From Mesotaenium endlicherianum (lineage: Eukaryota > Streptophyta > Zygnematophyceae > Zygnematales > Mesotaeniaceae): a stretch of DNA of 24,240 nt. Location: NCBI GenBank assembly GCA_009602735.1, contig WELA01011762.1:219906-244145 (forward strand), in the 5' to 3' direction. The position numbers were made by a program, and so were the translations under genes. The notes beneath the pieces are model-generated. The model was not told where the DNA came from, did not search any database, and saw nothing but the letters and a program-made list of their open reading frames with translations. Shown here one piece after another: positions 1-10,155 of this stretch (within the stretch, counting starts at the first letter, position 1; each line of letters begins with the position of its first letter).

Positions 1-61
1 CCCCCTCCCTCCCCCCGGGCCTCAACCTGGCACTCGCCCTTCGCCTTGTGCCACCTGGCAG

Positions 62-2801
62 TTCCTGAGCGGCGCGCTGGCGGGCGGCATCGGCGGCTCG
101 CTGGCGGCGCCCTTGGACATGATCCGCACGCGCGCTATGGCCGGCGAGGGCGGCAGCAGCGTGAAGGAGGTGGTTAACACGGTCGTCAAGAAGGAGGGCA
201 GCAGCAGCCCCGTGCTGAAAATCAACTTCAAAGTGGGCATCATCCGCGCATCGCTCAGCCGCGGCCTGCAGGTGCGTTGTATGTGCGTGCGTTTGCGCGC
301 ACGTGTGTGCGTGCGTGTGCTTGCATACAGGCGGATGCGTACGCACGTGTGTTGTGTGCGCGTTCGCGTGCGTGTGTGCTCGCTCTCTTGCTCGTGCTCT
401 CTGCCGGGTGGTTCTGCTGCCGGTGCTCCTCCTGCTGCCGCGGCCCATGCTGCTGCTGCTTCTCCTGCTGGTGCTGCTGCTCCCGGTGGCGGCGTCGGCG
501 TGCAGTTTGCAGTGTATGGGGCTACTGCTGACGCTGCTGCTGCTGCTGATGCTGCTGCGGTTGCTCCTCCTCCTCCTGCTGCCGCTGCTGCTGCTGCCAT
601 TGCTCTTGCGTATGCTGATGCTGCTCCTCCTGCTCTTCTTCTGCCCCTGCTGCTGCTCCTCCTGCTGCTGTTGGAACTGGTGCCGGTTCTTTTGCGGCGC
701 GCAGTTTGCGGTATACGAGGCGGTGAAGCGGTGGGAGGAGCAGGCCAAGCAGGCAAAGGCGGAGGGGCGGCCGGCGCCGCTGCTGCACAGCCTGGGGCGG
801 CTGCCGGGGGCAGCGGGGGCGGCCGCGGGGCTGGTGGCGACACTTGGCACGTACCCGTTCGACGTCATCCTGGACCGCGTCACTCTGCGGGTGAGGGAGA
901 GCCCGCTCCCGCTCCTGCTGCTGCTGCTGCTGCTGCTGCCGCTCCTGCTCCTGCTGCTGCTGCTGCTCCTGCTCCTGCTGCTGTATTGCTGATGCTGCTG
1001 CTGCTCATGTTCCTGCTGCTGCCCTTCCCTGTGCATCTTGCTGGTGCTGGCTGTGGGATGCTGCTGCTACGTTCTGCTGGTTGCGCTGCTGGGCCCGGGC
1101 GCTGCTGCTTGCTTGGTCCGCGTGCACTTTAGAGGCTGAGTCAAATGGAGAGTTAACTCAGTCAACCACCTTGTCTATTAGGGATCAATTGCCGGGTCAG
1201 CGTGTACAGCTCAATTACCAGCACCCTCCTTTTCCTAGCCTCTGCTCAACTTGAGATTTGAAAGACCTGTGCCAATTAGTCACTTGCCCTTGCCCTAGGT
1301 GAAAGAGGGTCGGCTCTTTCTTCTGCACCCCGAGTCTAGGCCCTATCAAAACCCAACCTCCGCCAAAGGAGCAGTATAGCAGCAGCGTTAGCGGCAGCGA
1401 CAGCGGCAGCAGCAACTGCAGCGCTTGTGGTGGCAGCAGAAGTGCGGCAGCAGAAACGCGGCAGCGGCAGCAGCAGCAGCAGGAGGAGGAGGAGGAGCAG
1501 CAGCAGCAGGAGCAGCAGGAGGAGGAGCAGCAGCAGGAGGAGCAGCAGCAGCAGTAGTAGTAGCAGCAGCAGTAGGAGCAGCCAGCAACGTCCGACTGAG
1601 CCCGGGGAGACGCTGGACTCCATGGACTGGGGCTCGTCAAATGTGCGCCACCCAGGATGATAGCGATGGCTAAAAACTAAGCATGCCAGAGAAAACGCAA
1701 AGGCTTGCTCTACAGTGCGCTCGCGTGCGCGTGCGCGTGATCCCGCCTGTATCCCATTTCTGGCTCGAGCCCCCCGGTGGGCTTCAGGGTTTAGGAGGGG
1801 CGCTGGCTGGCAGGCGCCCGCCATTGCTGCTTGCCCTTTTCCCATCTCATGTTTCTCACTCGACTAAAAGGCAGTCCTATGAGCGCACTCCTTGTCCAAA
1901 GTCCCACTCGGCAAGCTGTGCCCAGACCATACCCCAGTTGCAATCATGCCCAATCCAAACCACGGTTTCAAACCCAACTCTGAACTTCAAACCCCAACCT
2001 CACTCTCACACCCTCACCCTACTGTGTCCACCCCATGCCTACTAACCTTAAGCCAGACCCTAGATCCAACTCAAACCCTAACCCTAAGCGGGCAACTCAG
2101 CGACCCCTTCTGACCAGGCCTTGCGCTGCCCTCATTGCTTTCCTCGACTCGACTCTCGTGCGGCGCAGGGCGATCTGTACAAGGGGTTTGGCGCCGCGTT
2201 CCGCAAGATTGTCAGAGAGGAGGGAGTGGGCGCGTTGTACCGCGGTGTGTGGCCGCCACTTGTCGCCGTGGTGCCCTCCAGCGCCATCAACTTCTACACC
2301 TACGAGACGCTCAAGAGGAAGTGGCAGGTGAGGCGTCTGTGGCACACTCTGTTGATCACTTGGCAGGACGCGCCGGCGGGCGCGAGCGCGTTGGCGGGCG
2401 CGAGCGCGTGGGTGTGTGCATTTGTGAGCGTGCGTGTGCGTGTGCGTGTGCGTGAGCGTGCACGCGTGAGTGTGCGCGTGTGTGTGCGTGTGCTTGTGTG
2501 CATGTGTGAGTATGTGTGTGTGCGTGTATGTGCGCGCGCGCGCGTGCGTGTGTTTTCACCCGCTCACACGCGCGCTTGTGTGCCTGAGTGTGTGTGTTCC
2601 GGCGGCGTGTGCTTGTACCATGCCCAGACCTTTCTTGCTATGTCTACGCACACGTGTGCGTGCCCATGTATGGCCCCCCCGTGGATGACCTTCCATGAAG
2701 CCAACGGCACCTGTGCCTGCGCCTGCGCTCATGCGCACACATGCACGTGCGGGTGCACACACACACACAGGCATACACACACGCACGCGCGGGCGCACAG
2801 A

Positions 2802-2835
<34 letters not shown>

Positions 2836-3319
2836 AGCACATAGAAACGTCATATGTGTAGTACATCTCTATATCTATATCTACATAAGCTTCGCATGCT
2901 TCAGAGCGGACATCTGATCGCGCCTGCTGCGGCACGGGGCGCATGCCACGTGGAGGGGGGTGCCGGTGCCGCAGGAGAAGCACGGCACTGACAAGGAGCC
3001 CGCACCGTTTCTGCCGCTGCTCCTCGGCGCAGCCTCCGGGGCTGTTTCGACGGCCGCCACGTACCCCCTAGAGGCCGCCCGCAAGCACCTCAGCATGTCT
3101 GCGGTCCCGGGCAAGGCCTCCGAGAAGCTTTACGCCGGCGTTGGGGAGGCGATGAACGCAGTGCTCAAGGAGCAGGGGTTCCAGGGCCTGTACCGGGGCC
3201 TGCCAGCTCAGCTCCTGGCGGTGGTGCCCGCGACAGCTGTTGGGTTCCTGGTGTACGAGACGGCCAAGCGGGCGCTCGTTGCTGACAAGGAGGAGCGCCG
3301 CGACGAGGTGAAGGAGTAG
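62..3319 (+). CDS. Mitochondrial carrier family protein, Brittle-1 (BT1)-like adenylate transporter, 3' part, four exons
   Basis: Exons, all joined in phase 0: 62-271, 705-890, 2169-2327 and 2975-3319 (stop TAG 3317-3319), giving 299 visible residues. Introns are GT-AG (donors GTGCGT, GTGAGG, GTGAGG; acceptors GCGCAG, GCGCAG, GCCGCAG). Position 61 ends an acceptor CAG, so the 5' end of the gene lies outside the window. All three carrier repeats are visible. Repeat 1 opens with GALAGG and the signature PLDMIRTR; repeat 2 has YPFDVILDR, then KIVREEG, LYRGV and VVPSSAINFYTYETLK; repeat 3 has YPLEAARKHL, LKEQGFQGLYRG and FLVYETAKRAL. PLEAARKH and the glycine-rich loop after the first signature resemble plant BT1 proteins, which move adenine nucleotides across plastid or mitochondrial inner membranes as six-helix carriers. 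The second signature has Leu where a basic residue is usual. The carrier family is near certain; BT1 specificity and the organelle are inferred, since the targeting peptide is not in view. Confidence 0.88.
286..690 (+). repeat. Low-complexity intron filling: GT-rich then CTG-rich
   Basis: This lies inside the carrier intron 272-704. About 100 bp of GTGTGCGTGC-type sequence (286-400) is followed by CTG/CTCCTG repeats (412-690). The long open frames seen here (poly-Leu, poly-Ala, poly-Cys) are repeat artefacts, because the flanking exons read cleanly into splice sites at 272 and 704. Confidence 0.8.
900..1115 (+). repeat. (CTG)n/(CTC)n trinucleotide tract in intron
   Basis: Imperfect CTG runs begin right after the donor of the carrier's second complete intron (891-2168). 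The sequence is interrupted by CTC and CCG triplets. It is complementary in sense to the CAG tract at 1379-1580 in the same intron. Confidence 0.85.
1379..1580 (+). repeat. (CAG)n/(GAG)n trinucleotide tract in intron
   Basis: Imperfect CAG repeats with GGA/GAG interruptions lie in the same intron as the CTG tract about 300 bp upstream. Poly-Ser, poly-Ala and poly-Leu open frames on both strands here are produced by the repeat and are not genes. Confidence 0.85.
1930..2100 (+). repeat. C/A-rich degenerate stretch with short telomere-like motif
   Basis: The segment is rich in CCAAC, CCCTAC and CAAACC words and contains AAACCCTAACCCTAA at 2073-2087, two adjacent telomere-type units. Two units are too few to call an interstitial telomere. 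It sits in the intron just before the acceptor at 2168. Confidence 0.4.
2405..2595 (+). repeat. (GT)n/(GTGC)n microsatellite in intron
   Basis: Alternating purine-pyrimidine DNA (GTGTGCGTGT, with CGCGCGCG near 2534) fills the first half of the carrier intron 2328-2974. Alternating GC/GT tracts of this kind are classic candidates for Z-DNA. Confidence 0.85.
2745..2835 (+). repeat. (AC)n microsatellite in intron
   Basis: An ACACAC tract with GCGC interruptions occupies the second half of the carrier intron 2328-2974, with an almost pure run at about 2800-2834. It is the complement of the GT tract upstream, so the transcript could fold back on itself. Confidence 0.85.
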
Positions 3320-4440
3320 CGAAGCGGCAATTTGGGAGAAGAGCGCGCGCGCAAGGCGAGGGGCTGGAGCGCTGGGAGCGCGTGCTCGTGGAGGCGAGGG
3401 GATGGGGCTCGAGGGGTGTTGGTTTGCTGCAGATCAAACGAGTATCTACTTTCAAGCGTGTGCGAGGGCCAGAGGTTGGAGCGTGTGGAAGGCGAGGGGC
3501 CGCAAGGCCCGAGGGGCGTTGCTTTGCCGCGCAGAGTACCAGGCGTGTGTACAGGTTGCATGAGAACAGCGACTGTGTGGATGTGCAAACCAACAGTCTC
3601 CGAGACTTTTCTTAGACTCTGACGGAAAAGTTTTATTGCGACCTTTCTGCTTCCTGGTGTATGTACTTTGTTGGAGCACCCTTTGGTGGCAAAGAACGCG
3701 CCCTTTCTTGCGTGGGGCTAAGGCGCAGATTGGTCTGAGTTCAGGTGAAGGCTTCAATTCCGTGGAAGTCTCAATTTTGAGGGCGATTCGGAGTGTGCGC
3801 GCGTACAAATGACCACCAGGTTTGAGTCCGACCAGGTTTAAGTCCTGAGTGGACTGCACTGAAGTGGCTGATAAATATATGCGGCTCTCTGTGCGAGTTG
3901 TTCAATGGAATAGCGAAATAGGGGGGGCATGTGTGGGCAGGAGGGATGTTGTGCTTCTGCATTCTAGTGTACCTTTCTAGTGTACCTTTAAGTAAGGCAG
4001 GTAGAGAGAACGTGCCTGATGTACAATAAAGAACTGCCATGGTCTGGCAGAATTTTGTGTGCTCTTACTGACACATTGTTAGCTTTCTGCGCGCAAGCTC
4101 TGTGGCTTTTTTGTTGTCTGCAGCTAAAGTTATGAACCAATCACCTGCCGCAGGCATATAGCTTTGAAGAAATGCCGAATTTGATGAGGGGGGGAAAAGA
4201 AAGTGCCATTTTTCGGCAAGAAACTCTTCGTTTGATTTCTGCTGGACTGGATACATTCCTCATGCAAATGTCGGAAGACCTCTCACGTGCACTTGTACCG
4301 AGCAGGTCTTCCACTGCTAACCGTTCATGAGTTTTTGTGGGTTTGATTGCTTGTATCTGAAGTTTAATTAACGAGAAGCTGAGTGCACAAAATATTCCTT
4401 TATGACTCCTCACTTGTTTCTTGGGGCAATTCAACACGTT
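3320..4440 (+). other. Carrier gene 3' flank / probable 3' UTR
   Basis: There is no supported gene here. The sequence drops in GC after about 3600. An AATAAA lies at 4025-4030, about 700 bp after the carrier stop, and could be a polyadenylation signal. The open frames on both strands lack domain-like composition. Green algae often use TGTAA instead, so the 3' end is unresolved. Confidence 0.35.
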
Positions 4441-5328
4441 AGACTAGAAGATGCAAAAGGTGGTGAGTTTGAATTTGTGTCAAACTGTGACATTGAAGAC
4501 GGGTCGAGAAGTGCCAAACGACTGTGCAAGTCCATACATTACCTCGAGTGGAAGACGATTCTAGTCCGACATTCATGATGGTCAAAGATGTCCAATTGCA
4601 ACATAATAGCAGGCAACAAGCAGGGCCATAGTTTGTGCTGTGCGAAGGTCATATATTATCATGTATAATTACAGAAGTACCTACATACCTACATGCATAT
4701 GCACAATAAACCTTTGAAAACTACCACCATCTGCTTGGCAAGTTGCCATATGTATATAGATGTAATATCAAGTAGGAGATATACCACTGTCAATATCTGA
4801 ATTGCAAGAGAAGCTATATATGATGCCCTCCGGCTTACCACCTTCACATCCATCTACCCAACGGCCTTAGACCAACTTCTAGGTCCAAGTCTATATCCTC
4901 AACTCCCTATATGAGATGGCCTAAATATAAATTATACATTAACCCGCTATATATGAGATGGCCTAAATATAAATATACCTGCAAAACCTACCAAGTATAC
5001 CAACTAATTCATGTCGACATGTGGTAATCAACCCCTACGAACGCATGCAACGCACCGCCGCAAACGGGGATCTCACAGCAATGTCCTGATTATTGCTTCA
5101 AGAACTCCCACGAGTCCTGAAGAATCGATCCTTCCACTACCATCTTCAATCAAAGGAGACCAAAATTACAGGATTCCTGCTTATAAAGTCACCTCTGTTT
5201 GAAGGTGTAGATTGCACGCACCTGCTAAACAAGGCAAACGGCCTTGCAAATAGAAGGGGAAGGCAGAAACAGCTAGAGATGCAGAGGCCTCAGCACTGTG
5301 TTATAGGCTTTCAAAGCCTAAAGCTACT
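4441..5328. other. Intergenic AT-rich DNA with a short direct duplication
   Basis: I see no convincing gene here. A perfect 25-bp direct repeat (tatatgagatggcctaaat followed by ataaat) occurs at 4908-4932 and 4950-4974, a 42-bp period. The overlapping open frames at 5011-5431 show no recognisable domain and overlap the candidate minus-strand exon downstream. Confidence 0.5.
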
Positions 5329-6008
5329 TCACCCTTGTTGCCGGTTGGATGCAATGGCATCAATTGTTAACAGATTCTGGCTATCAGGCTGGGACAACGT
5401 TGGCCGCTCCCATCCACATTTTTTTCCCTGAATCAGGGGGTCTTCGCTTCGCCCCATCTCATCTTCATCGTCAGCATGAGCACAGTCACTGCACAGGACA
5501 TGGTCGCAAATGCTAGGTTAATCAAACGATAGTGAAGTATTCCTTACATGAAAGAACGTTTTGTTACTGATTAAGCAGGAGTGCAAATGCACCTGCTCCC
5601 AGCACACTTTTCCGACTCGTGCCAGAAGCACCTTTTGCCGTATAAAAAGCTGATACCAGGAAAATCATTTGTCAATTGCCACCCGTGCCTCACCTCTTTT
5701 GCATCTGCTTGGCGCCTTCTAAGACATAACCCCCTCCATCTCCTTGGCTTCTCCTCCCGCGGGCTGGTAGCCTTCCTGGGATCGCACTTGGCCACAAACT
5801 TCTCGACACAGTCTGCAAGGGAGCTGTCTGACCCTGATCTAGGCATAGAGCAAGTGTCAGCTCCTTCTGCGGGCCCCTCTGTAATAACAGCCTGAGCTGC
5901 AGCCATTTGGCTCAGCCAGTACGCGTTTTCAACCCTCATATAAGAACCCAACCAATCCTCATCCATGGAGATACGCGCCCCCACAGCCGGAAGCTTCATC
6001 TGAGGCAT
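5329..6008 (-). CDS. Candidate two-exon gene for a small Cys/His-rich hypothetical protein
   Basis: I do not recognise the family. An ATG at 6008-6006 in a good context (CACCATGC) opens a frame that runs to 5571 without a stop. An 80-bp intron can be placed at 5592-5513 (donor AG|GTGCAT, acceptor AACCTAG, with a branch-like TGATTAAC), joining exon 1 (6008-5593) in frame to exon 2 (5512-5329, stop TGA). The result is 199 residues. The first half has mixed composition with a basic patch (PREEKPRRWRG). Around the junction lie clustered Cys and His (CFWHESEKC before it, CDHVLCSDCAH just after it), resembling a zinc-binding module, followed by an acidic DDEDE. A second strong donor-like site (GAG|GTGAGG) within exon 1 does not join exon 2 in frame. 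No promoter is evident. Splicing is inferred from frame and site quality only. Confidence 0.35.
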
Positions 6009-6980
6009 GGTGACAACTTTCAATTAACACTTGGAAATCACTGGCGAGAAGTAGTCAAGATAATGCTATGGAAACGGGAAATACTACGAAGCGGAGGGTA
6101 ACGTAAGCACGCCTTCAGAATGAGAAATATTGAGCCTTTCGTGCTTTAAACCACAGCTCTAAGCTTTACTTCTTTAGTCTGAAGGCATATTCTGCCAGCT
6201 TAAAGGAGGAACTACATGAAAAAGTCCTGTAGCAAGTCCCTCGAGCTTCTGGCTTGCAAATGAAGGTTGTCAGGCGACGTGGCTGCAAAAAATTGTCCTC
6301 CGTGCAGAATCGTCAGGGAAATCGAATCAATAGATTTTAGACCACATAATGCATGTACCTGCAACGTTGGGCGGGGTACGAGGGTGGGCAGAGGAGTGGG
6401 CACTGGGATGGACCAGGCTGGACATCGAGGGGGCAAGACTGAATTTGGAGGAAAAACTCGAATCGAATTGATCTGGTTGTGCCTGAATGTACCAGCCAAA
6501 CTGATTTCGCAAGGACCAAATTGGCCTAAATCACTCCTATGAAGTATTACCAACAGCTGCCAAAAGCCAAGACCGCGCTCGACACGCTGGAGTCTCGAGT
6601 CTTGAGTCTCCACGATAAAGAAAAGCAACGCGCTTTTTGGATTATTTACGATAAAGGCTGTGGACAAGCTGGGGACAGGCTAACGACAGGCCCACGACGC
6701 AGCAAGACGGCTAATACACGAGTAGGAATAGACGATGAACATTCAGTGTCATTCCCAATTACGCAGTACATCACGCGCTAACCATGAGTTTAAGCGACAC
6801 TCGTAGGAGAGTGTGAAGGAGCGTACAGGAGCGTCCACGGCAGCCTCCAAGTAATCGGGGCCACTTTTGTTTGTGGTAGAATCGTCGCGGTTTCGAAAAG
6901 CTCGCTGGGGCTTGCTGGGGCTCGTTAGATTCAAGCCGCGGCCCGCGACCCTGCGCGTCCGTTCTTTGGCTGATCCGCCA
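6009..6980. other. Intergenic stretch, no supported gene
   Basis: Open frames on both strands overlap one another and show no domain signature. Three heptads at 6588-6608 (TGGAGTC TCGAGTC TTGAGTC) are inverted relatives of the GACTCCA array at 6981-7050. Confidence 0.5.
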
Positions 6981-7050
6981 GACTCCAGACTCCAGACTCC
7001 AGACTCCAGACTCCGGACTCCAGACTCCAGACTCCAGACTCCAGACACCA
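6981..7050 (+). repeat. 7-bp tandem repeat, ten units of GACTCCA
   Basis: Ten consecutive heptamers run from 6981. Eight read GACTCCA exactly; the fifth is GACTCCG and the tenth GACACCA. Because seven is not a multiple of three, the array reads as repeated peptides (DSRLQTP forward, SLESGVW reverse) in several frames, which explains the stacked open frames here. Confidence 0.95.
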
Positions 7051-7222
7051 GATTCTGGAGTTGCGACGCGACGCCTCCTGTGTAGTGCCATTAAAGCGAA
7101 GAGCCAAGAGGCCGCAATAAACCTGCACATTTCGCGAAAATGACAAAGATAATTCTGATGTTTCGGTACATTCTGCCTATAGACCCATGATAAGGGGCCC
7201 CAGGACTTGAGATATAATTTGT

Positions 7223-7255
7223 GAAGTTTACATCATTTTAGATGATGTAGACTTC
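7223..7255. repeat. 14-bp inverted repeat (hairpin)
   Basis: gaagtttacatcat at 7223-7236 is repeated inverted at 7242-7255 with one mismatch around a 5-nt loop. The pairing extends one further base (7222 with 7256). The flanking DNA is AT-rich and gene-free. The function is unknown; it could be a small element terminus or chance. Confidence 0.5.
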
Positions 7256-7500
7256 AATGTCTCCCACTATGGAAAGTTATAGAAAATCTCGCATATAAAC
7301 CCTAAAGCCCAAATTCCTCATTTGCAAACCCGTGAAAAGAATATTGCTCGGATGATTTTTCCAAAGGCGAAGATGTATGTCAAAAAAAATCCCTCATCAT
7401 TATGTAAAAAGGTACAAGGTACCACAGTTATGAAATGGCCATTGAGCCTTGATGCTGATAACGTGATGTATAATGTGTAGGTCTATATCACCAGAACGCT

Positions 7501-8302
7501 ATGGATGAAAAAATGCTGAGAAGATTGCTGTATGGAGTTGAAATTGTATCTGCAAAGAAAGCTCCAGTGGAGCAAGGACCTCTGTTGATAAATTCCAAGA
7601 TGAGATCAAGTGTAGGCTGGTGGCAATCATGGTGCCACGGCTCCTATGTTTTGTTGATCTTGAAGTGGAGCTATCAGTTGGAGTGGAATGCTGAGGGTGA
7701 ATCTTCTGAGTATGAAAGAAGGAATCACGGAGGTGTAAAAAAATTTCTTGAATTTACCAAGGAGGCTATAACAGATCTGATCAGTTCAGCAGCAGCTGAA
7801 AGATGGCAACTGCCTGGTAAGCCGAAATGCATCTCCCTATTGAATGTTGTAGAGGGCAAGAAGCTGAGGCTAATTTTGGACTTGAGGAACTTGAATAAGC
7901 AGCTGAAGAATGTGGCATCTAAATATGAAGGCTTGCAGAAGTTACCTGATGTCTTGGAGCCAGGAGATTATTTTTTCTCTTTGAACTTGAAGTCCGGATA
8001 CCACCACATAAGGATGCATCCAGACTTTGTGAAGTACTTGGGATTCATGTATGAGGAAGAATATTATGTTTACACTACTTTGCCTTTTGGACTTTCATCT
8101 GCACCTTATGTATTTATAAAAGTTGTGAAGGAGTTGATTGAATGCTGGAGAAAAGATGGAATTAAAGTCATCCCTTACCTGGGTGACTGGTTATTCTTAT
8201 GTTGAAATCTTGATGAGCATGCAAGGGTACAGAGGAGAGTTGTAAAGGATTGTGAAAAGGCAGGAATACTGATCAATTTTGACAAAACTCAGCTGGAATG
8301 TG
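7501..8302 (+). pseudogene. DIRS-like retrotransposon reverse transcriptase, degenerate and truncated
   Basis: The frame 7501-8205 encodes the RT fingers and palm of a DIRS-type element: RSSVGWWQSWCHGS, KKLRLILDLRNLNKQL, KYEGLQKLPDVLEPGDYFF, SLNLKSGYHHIRMHP, YLGF and LPFGLSSAPYVFIKV are the characteristic blocks. The catalytic YLDD is YLGD here, so the enzyme should be dead. A stop follows at 8203-8205, but homologous reading resumes beyond it to FDKTQLEC near 8300. There coding ends abruptly at TGTGA, where an LTR-like block starts. RNase H, methyltransferase and recombinase parts do not follow. No gag is visible upstream. The family call rests on motif recognition. Confidence 0.82.
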
Positions 8303-9022
8303 TGTGAAAAACAGATCGACTTACCAATAAACGATTAATAATTAACGAAGATCTTTATATCAGCGAGTAATCTTATAGTATTTTCTGTTAACTGATTAAA
8401 CAGCAAGGGACATCATACTAGCAACGTATAATACTCACAAGTGAAATGCAAGTAAACGTGCATCAGTCATGCAATCGGTAAACTCATACATAAGCAAGAT
8501 TAGAAGACAGTTGACATGAATGGCTTCTCGCCTTGGATTCAGAGTTCTCTCAGTAAGCTGTACAAGAGAGTTGGCCTCGTTTTCGAATGCCGAACTCGAG
8601 AGCAATACCTAGCATGTGTACATGGAATAAGTTAACATTTCAACGGCCAGTGCGATGGCACCGCCTACCCGGGAGTTAACCGCGTTGGTAGGATCTCGGT
8701 TAACCAACTCCACCGCCATCTCCCATCATCCCGAATCGCCATCCATTCTAAGGATGTCATCTGGCCATTCATCTAGCATATCACACTTAGATGCATATCT
8801 AGGCAATTTGCTGCTACCGAGTACGGAAGTCAGCTGGCTAGCAAAGAATGTGTCAGCAAGCTGACTTAAGTTGACTTCAGCCTGCTGCTCCCGACTGGGT
8901 CATTAAACTAATAATTTATAAAGTCCAGCAGATTGAATATTAACTAAAGCTGAGCAGGCTGAACTTATTCATATATTAAATTTAAGTCAATAATATATTT
9001 ACCAATATACTGATTCATTACA
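8303..9022 (-). repeat. LTR-like sequence A, probable 3' LTR of a minus-strand Ty3/gypsy-type element
   Basis: On the minus strand it begins TGTAATGAATCAG and ends TTTCACA (TGT...ACA ends, about 720 bp). Just before it on that strand lies a purine-rich tract. It shares its first 13 bases and an internal box (GGTTAACTCCCGGGTAGGCGG) with the block ending at 12004. It interrupts the DIRS-like RT at 8302. The ends are inferred; no target-site duplication was found. Confidence 0.5.
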
Positions 9023-9057
9023 ATTCTCCCAACTTAAATTGTTGTCGCTTCGACAAC
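9023..9057 (-). promoter_or_regulatory. Polypurine tract and adjacent hairpin beside LTR A
   Basis: On the minus strand AAGTTGGGAGAAT directly precedes the LTR start, as expected for plus-strand DNA priming in Ty3/gypsy elements. Next to it is a perfect 7-bp stem, GTTGTCG-CTT-CGACAAC (9041-9057). No long coding frame reaches it from the gag-like ORF, whose frame ends at 9255. Confidence 0.4.
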
Positions 9058-9254
9058 CTTCAACTGTATAATCATTTGGACAGGATACTAACAGAACTAA
9101 TCCCCCACCGCCTGCCTCTCGCTTCAACACTGTTGCCTAGCTGTGGGGATCACTAGTGACAGTGAATTGTCACCTCCACCCTCAGTCCACTTCCTTTGTG
9201 GGGTGCAAACAGGCAGACCTCCAGCAAGGCTTGACTGAAGGATGGTTTTGATGT

Positions 9255-10155
9255 CTAGGGGGCTGTTCCTGGGGCTCCAGGATCAGGAGACTGAGATCTA
9301 GACCTAAATTTGGATAGCCCTCTAGATCTGCCAGTTGGCCTTCTAAAGAACCCTGTTTGTTCTAAAGTTAGACCTCAAGGAGAACGAAGAATTGTAGCCT
9401 GCTCTTCAACCACCTGGGTGTTAATCCCCACATAGGCATCCCCATAGGATGCTGAAATACATTGGCAAGAGGCACATGACCCTGACTGAAGGGGGTGGCC
9501 AGCATACCTCTGGCTACTCCGCGTGTCCCTCTTCTGAACTCCTGTTTTCTGGGGATTTTTGCCTTTCTCTGCTGCCAAGTACAGACAGATTAGTTTCTTC
9601 CCTTGCTTGAGCAGGTGAGCTCGGAGAACGAGCGCGGGGTGCTGTTGCCCCCACAGTAGGAATTACATTCCATACACCTGATCTTGGCGCCCTAGGAGTC
9701 TCTGCTTCTGCCTGCCCTTGGGTCTCCTGAGCACCAGCGCTTGATGCTTCTCCTCTGCCCTGTTCTTCTTCCTCATCCTCCTCATCTTCCTCCCCTGAGA
9801 GGGTAGGGGTCTCGTCCACTTGGTCATCCTGCTCCCTGGTTGACATAGAAAAATCTATTGACCTCCCTTTCTTAGGACGAGCTGGAGGTTGCTTGGCCTT
9901 CAGCCTGCTGATATCTATCCGGCCTGTATTCTTTGCCCATATGACAAAGGCATGCTTCCCCTTAGAGAAATAGTCTCTTCCCCTCCTCTTGTGCTCCTTG
10001 GTCTCTACATTCATATTACTCAGGCATCCATCAAGCCTGGGGTCCCAAGGGGCAACGTGAGGTGGTAGGATGAGGTAGCCGTTCAGCCCATAGTGGAAGT
10101 CATGGGTGGGCCTGGTCACACTCCTGCTTTCTGTTTGAAAGGGGGGCAGAGTGCC
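9255..10155 (-). pseudogene. Gag-like acidic/basic ORF of a non-autonomous LTR element, frameshifted
   Basis: A minus frame is open from 10155 to 9514 with no ATG near its start. It continues, after a shift near 9550, in the next frame to a TAG at 9257-9255 with one stop on the way. The first part (NGYLILPPHVAPWDPRLDG, KGKHAFVIWAKNTGRIDIS) is globular. The middle is strongly acidic (EEDEEDEEEEQ) then Ala/Pro-rich. The C-terminal tail is Arg/Ser-rich (GRSRGLSKFRSRSQ), as in nucleic-acid-binding gag proteins. No zinc knuckle, protease, RT or integrase follows before the LTR. I cannot assign a family; the gag role is inferred from its place between LTR-like blocks and its charge pattern. Confidence 0.4.

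Noticed and set aside
113..1132. Long open frame (339 codons) rich in Ala, Leu and Cys
   Set aside because: Only its first part is exon; the rest is CTG/GT repeat intron. Splice sites at 272 and 704 restore a clean carrier protein.
1336..1845. Minus-strand frames with poly-Leu, poly-Ala or poly-Ser
   Set aside because: They are translations of the CAG/GAG repeat, open in several frames at once.
2073..2087. Telomere or chromosome end
   Set aside because: Only two telomere-like units, inside an intron with coding exons on both sides.
2300..2860. Frames made of repeated Val-Arg, Cys-Val or Thr-His
   Set aside because: Dinucleotide repeats in the intron produce them on both strands.
6981..7050. 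CRISPR-like array
   Set aside because: The units are 7 bp and contiguous, with no spacers, in a eukaryotic context.
6749..7146. Overlapping frames encoding repeated SLESGVW or DSRLQTP peptides
   Set aside because: Artefact of the 7-bp tandem repeat, which stays open in all frames of a strand.
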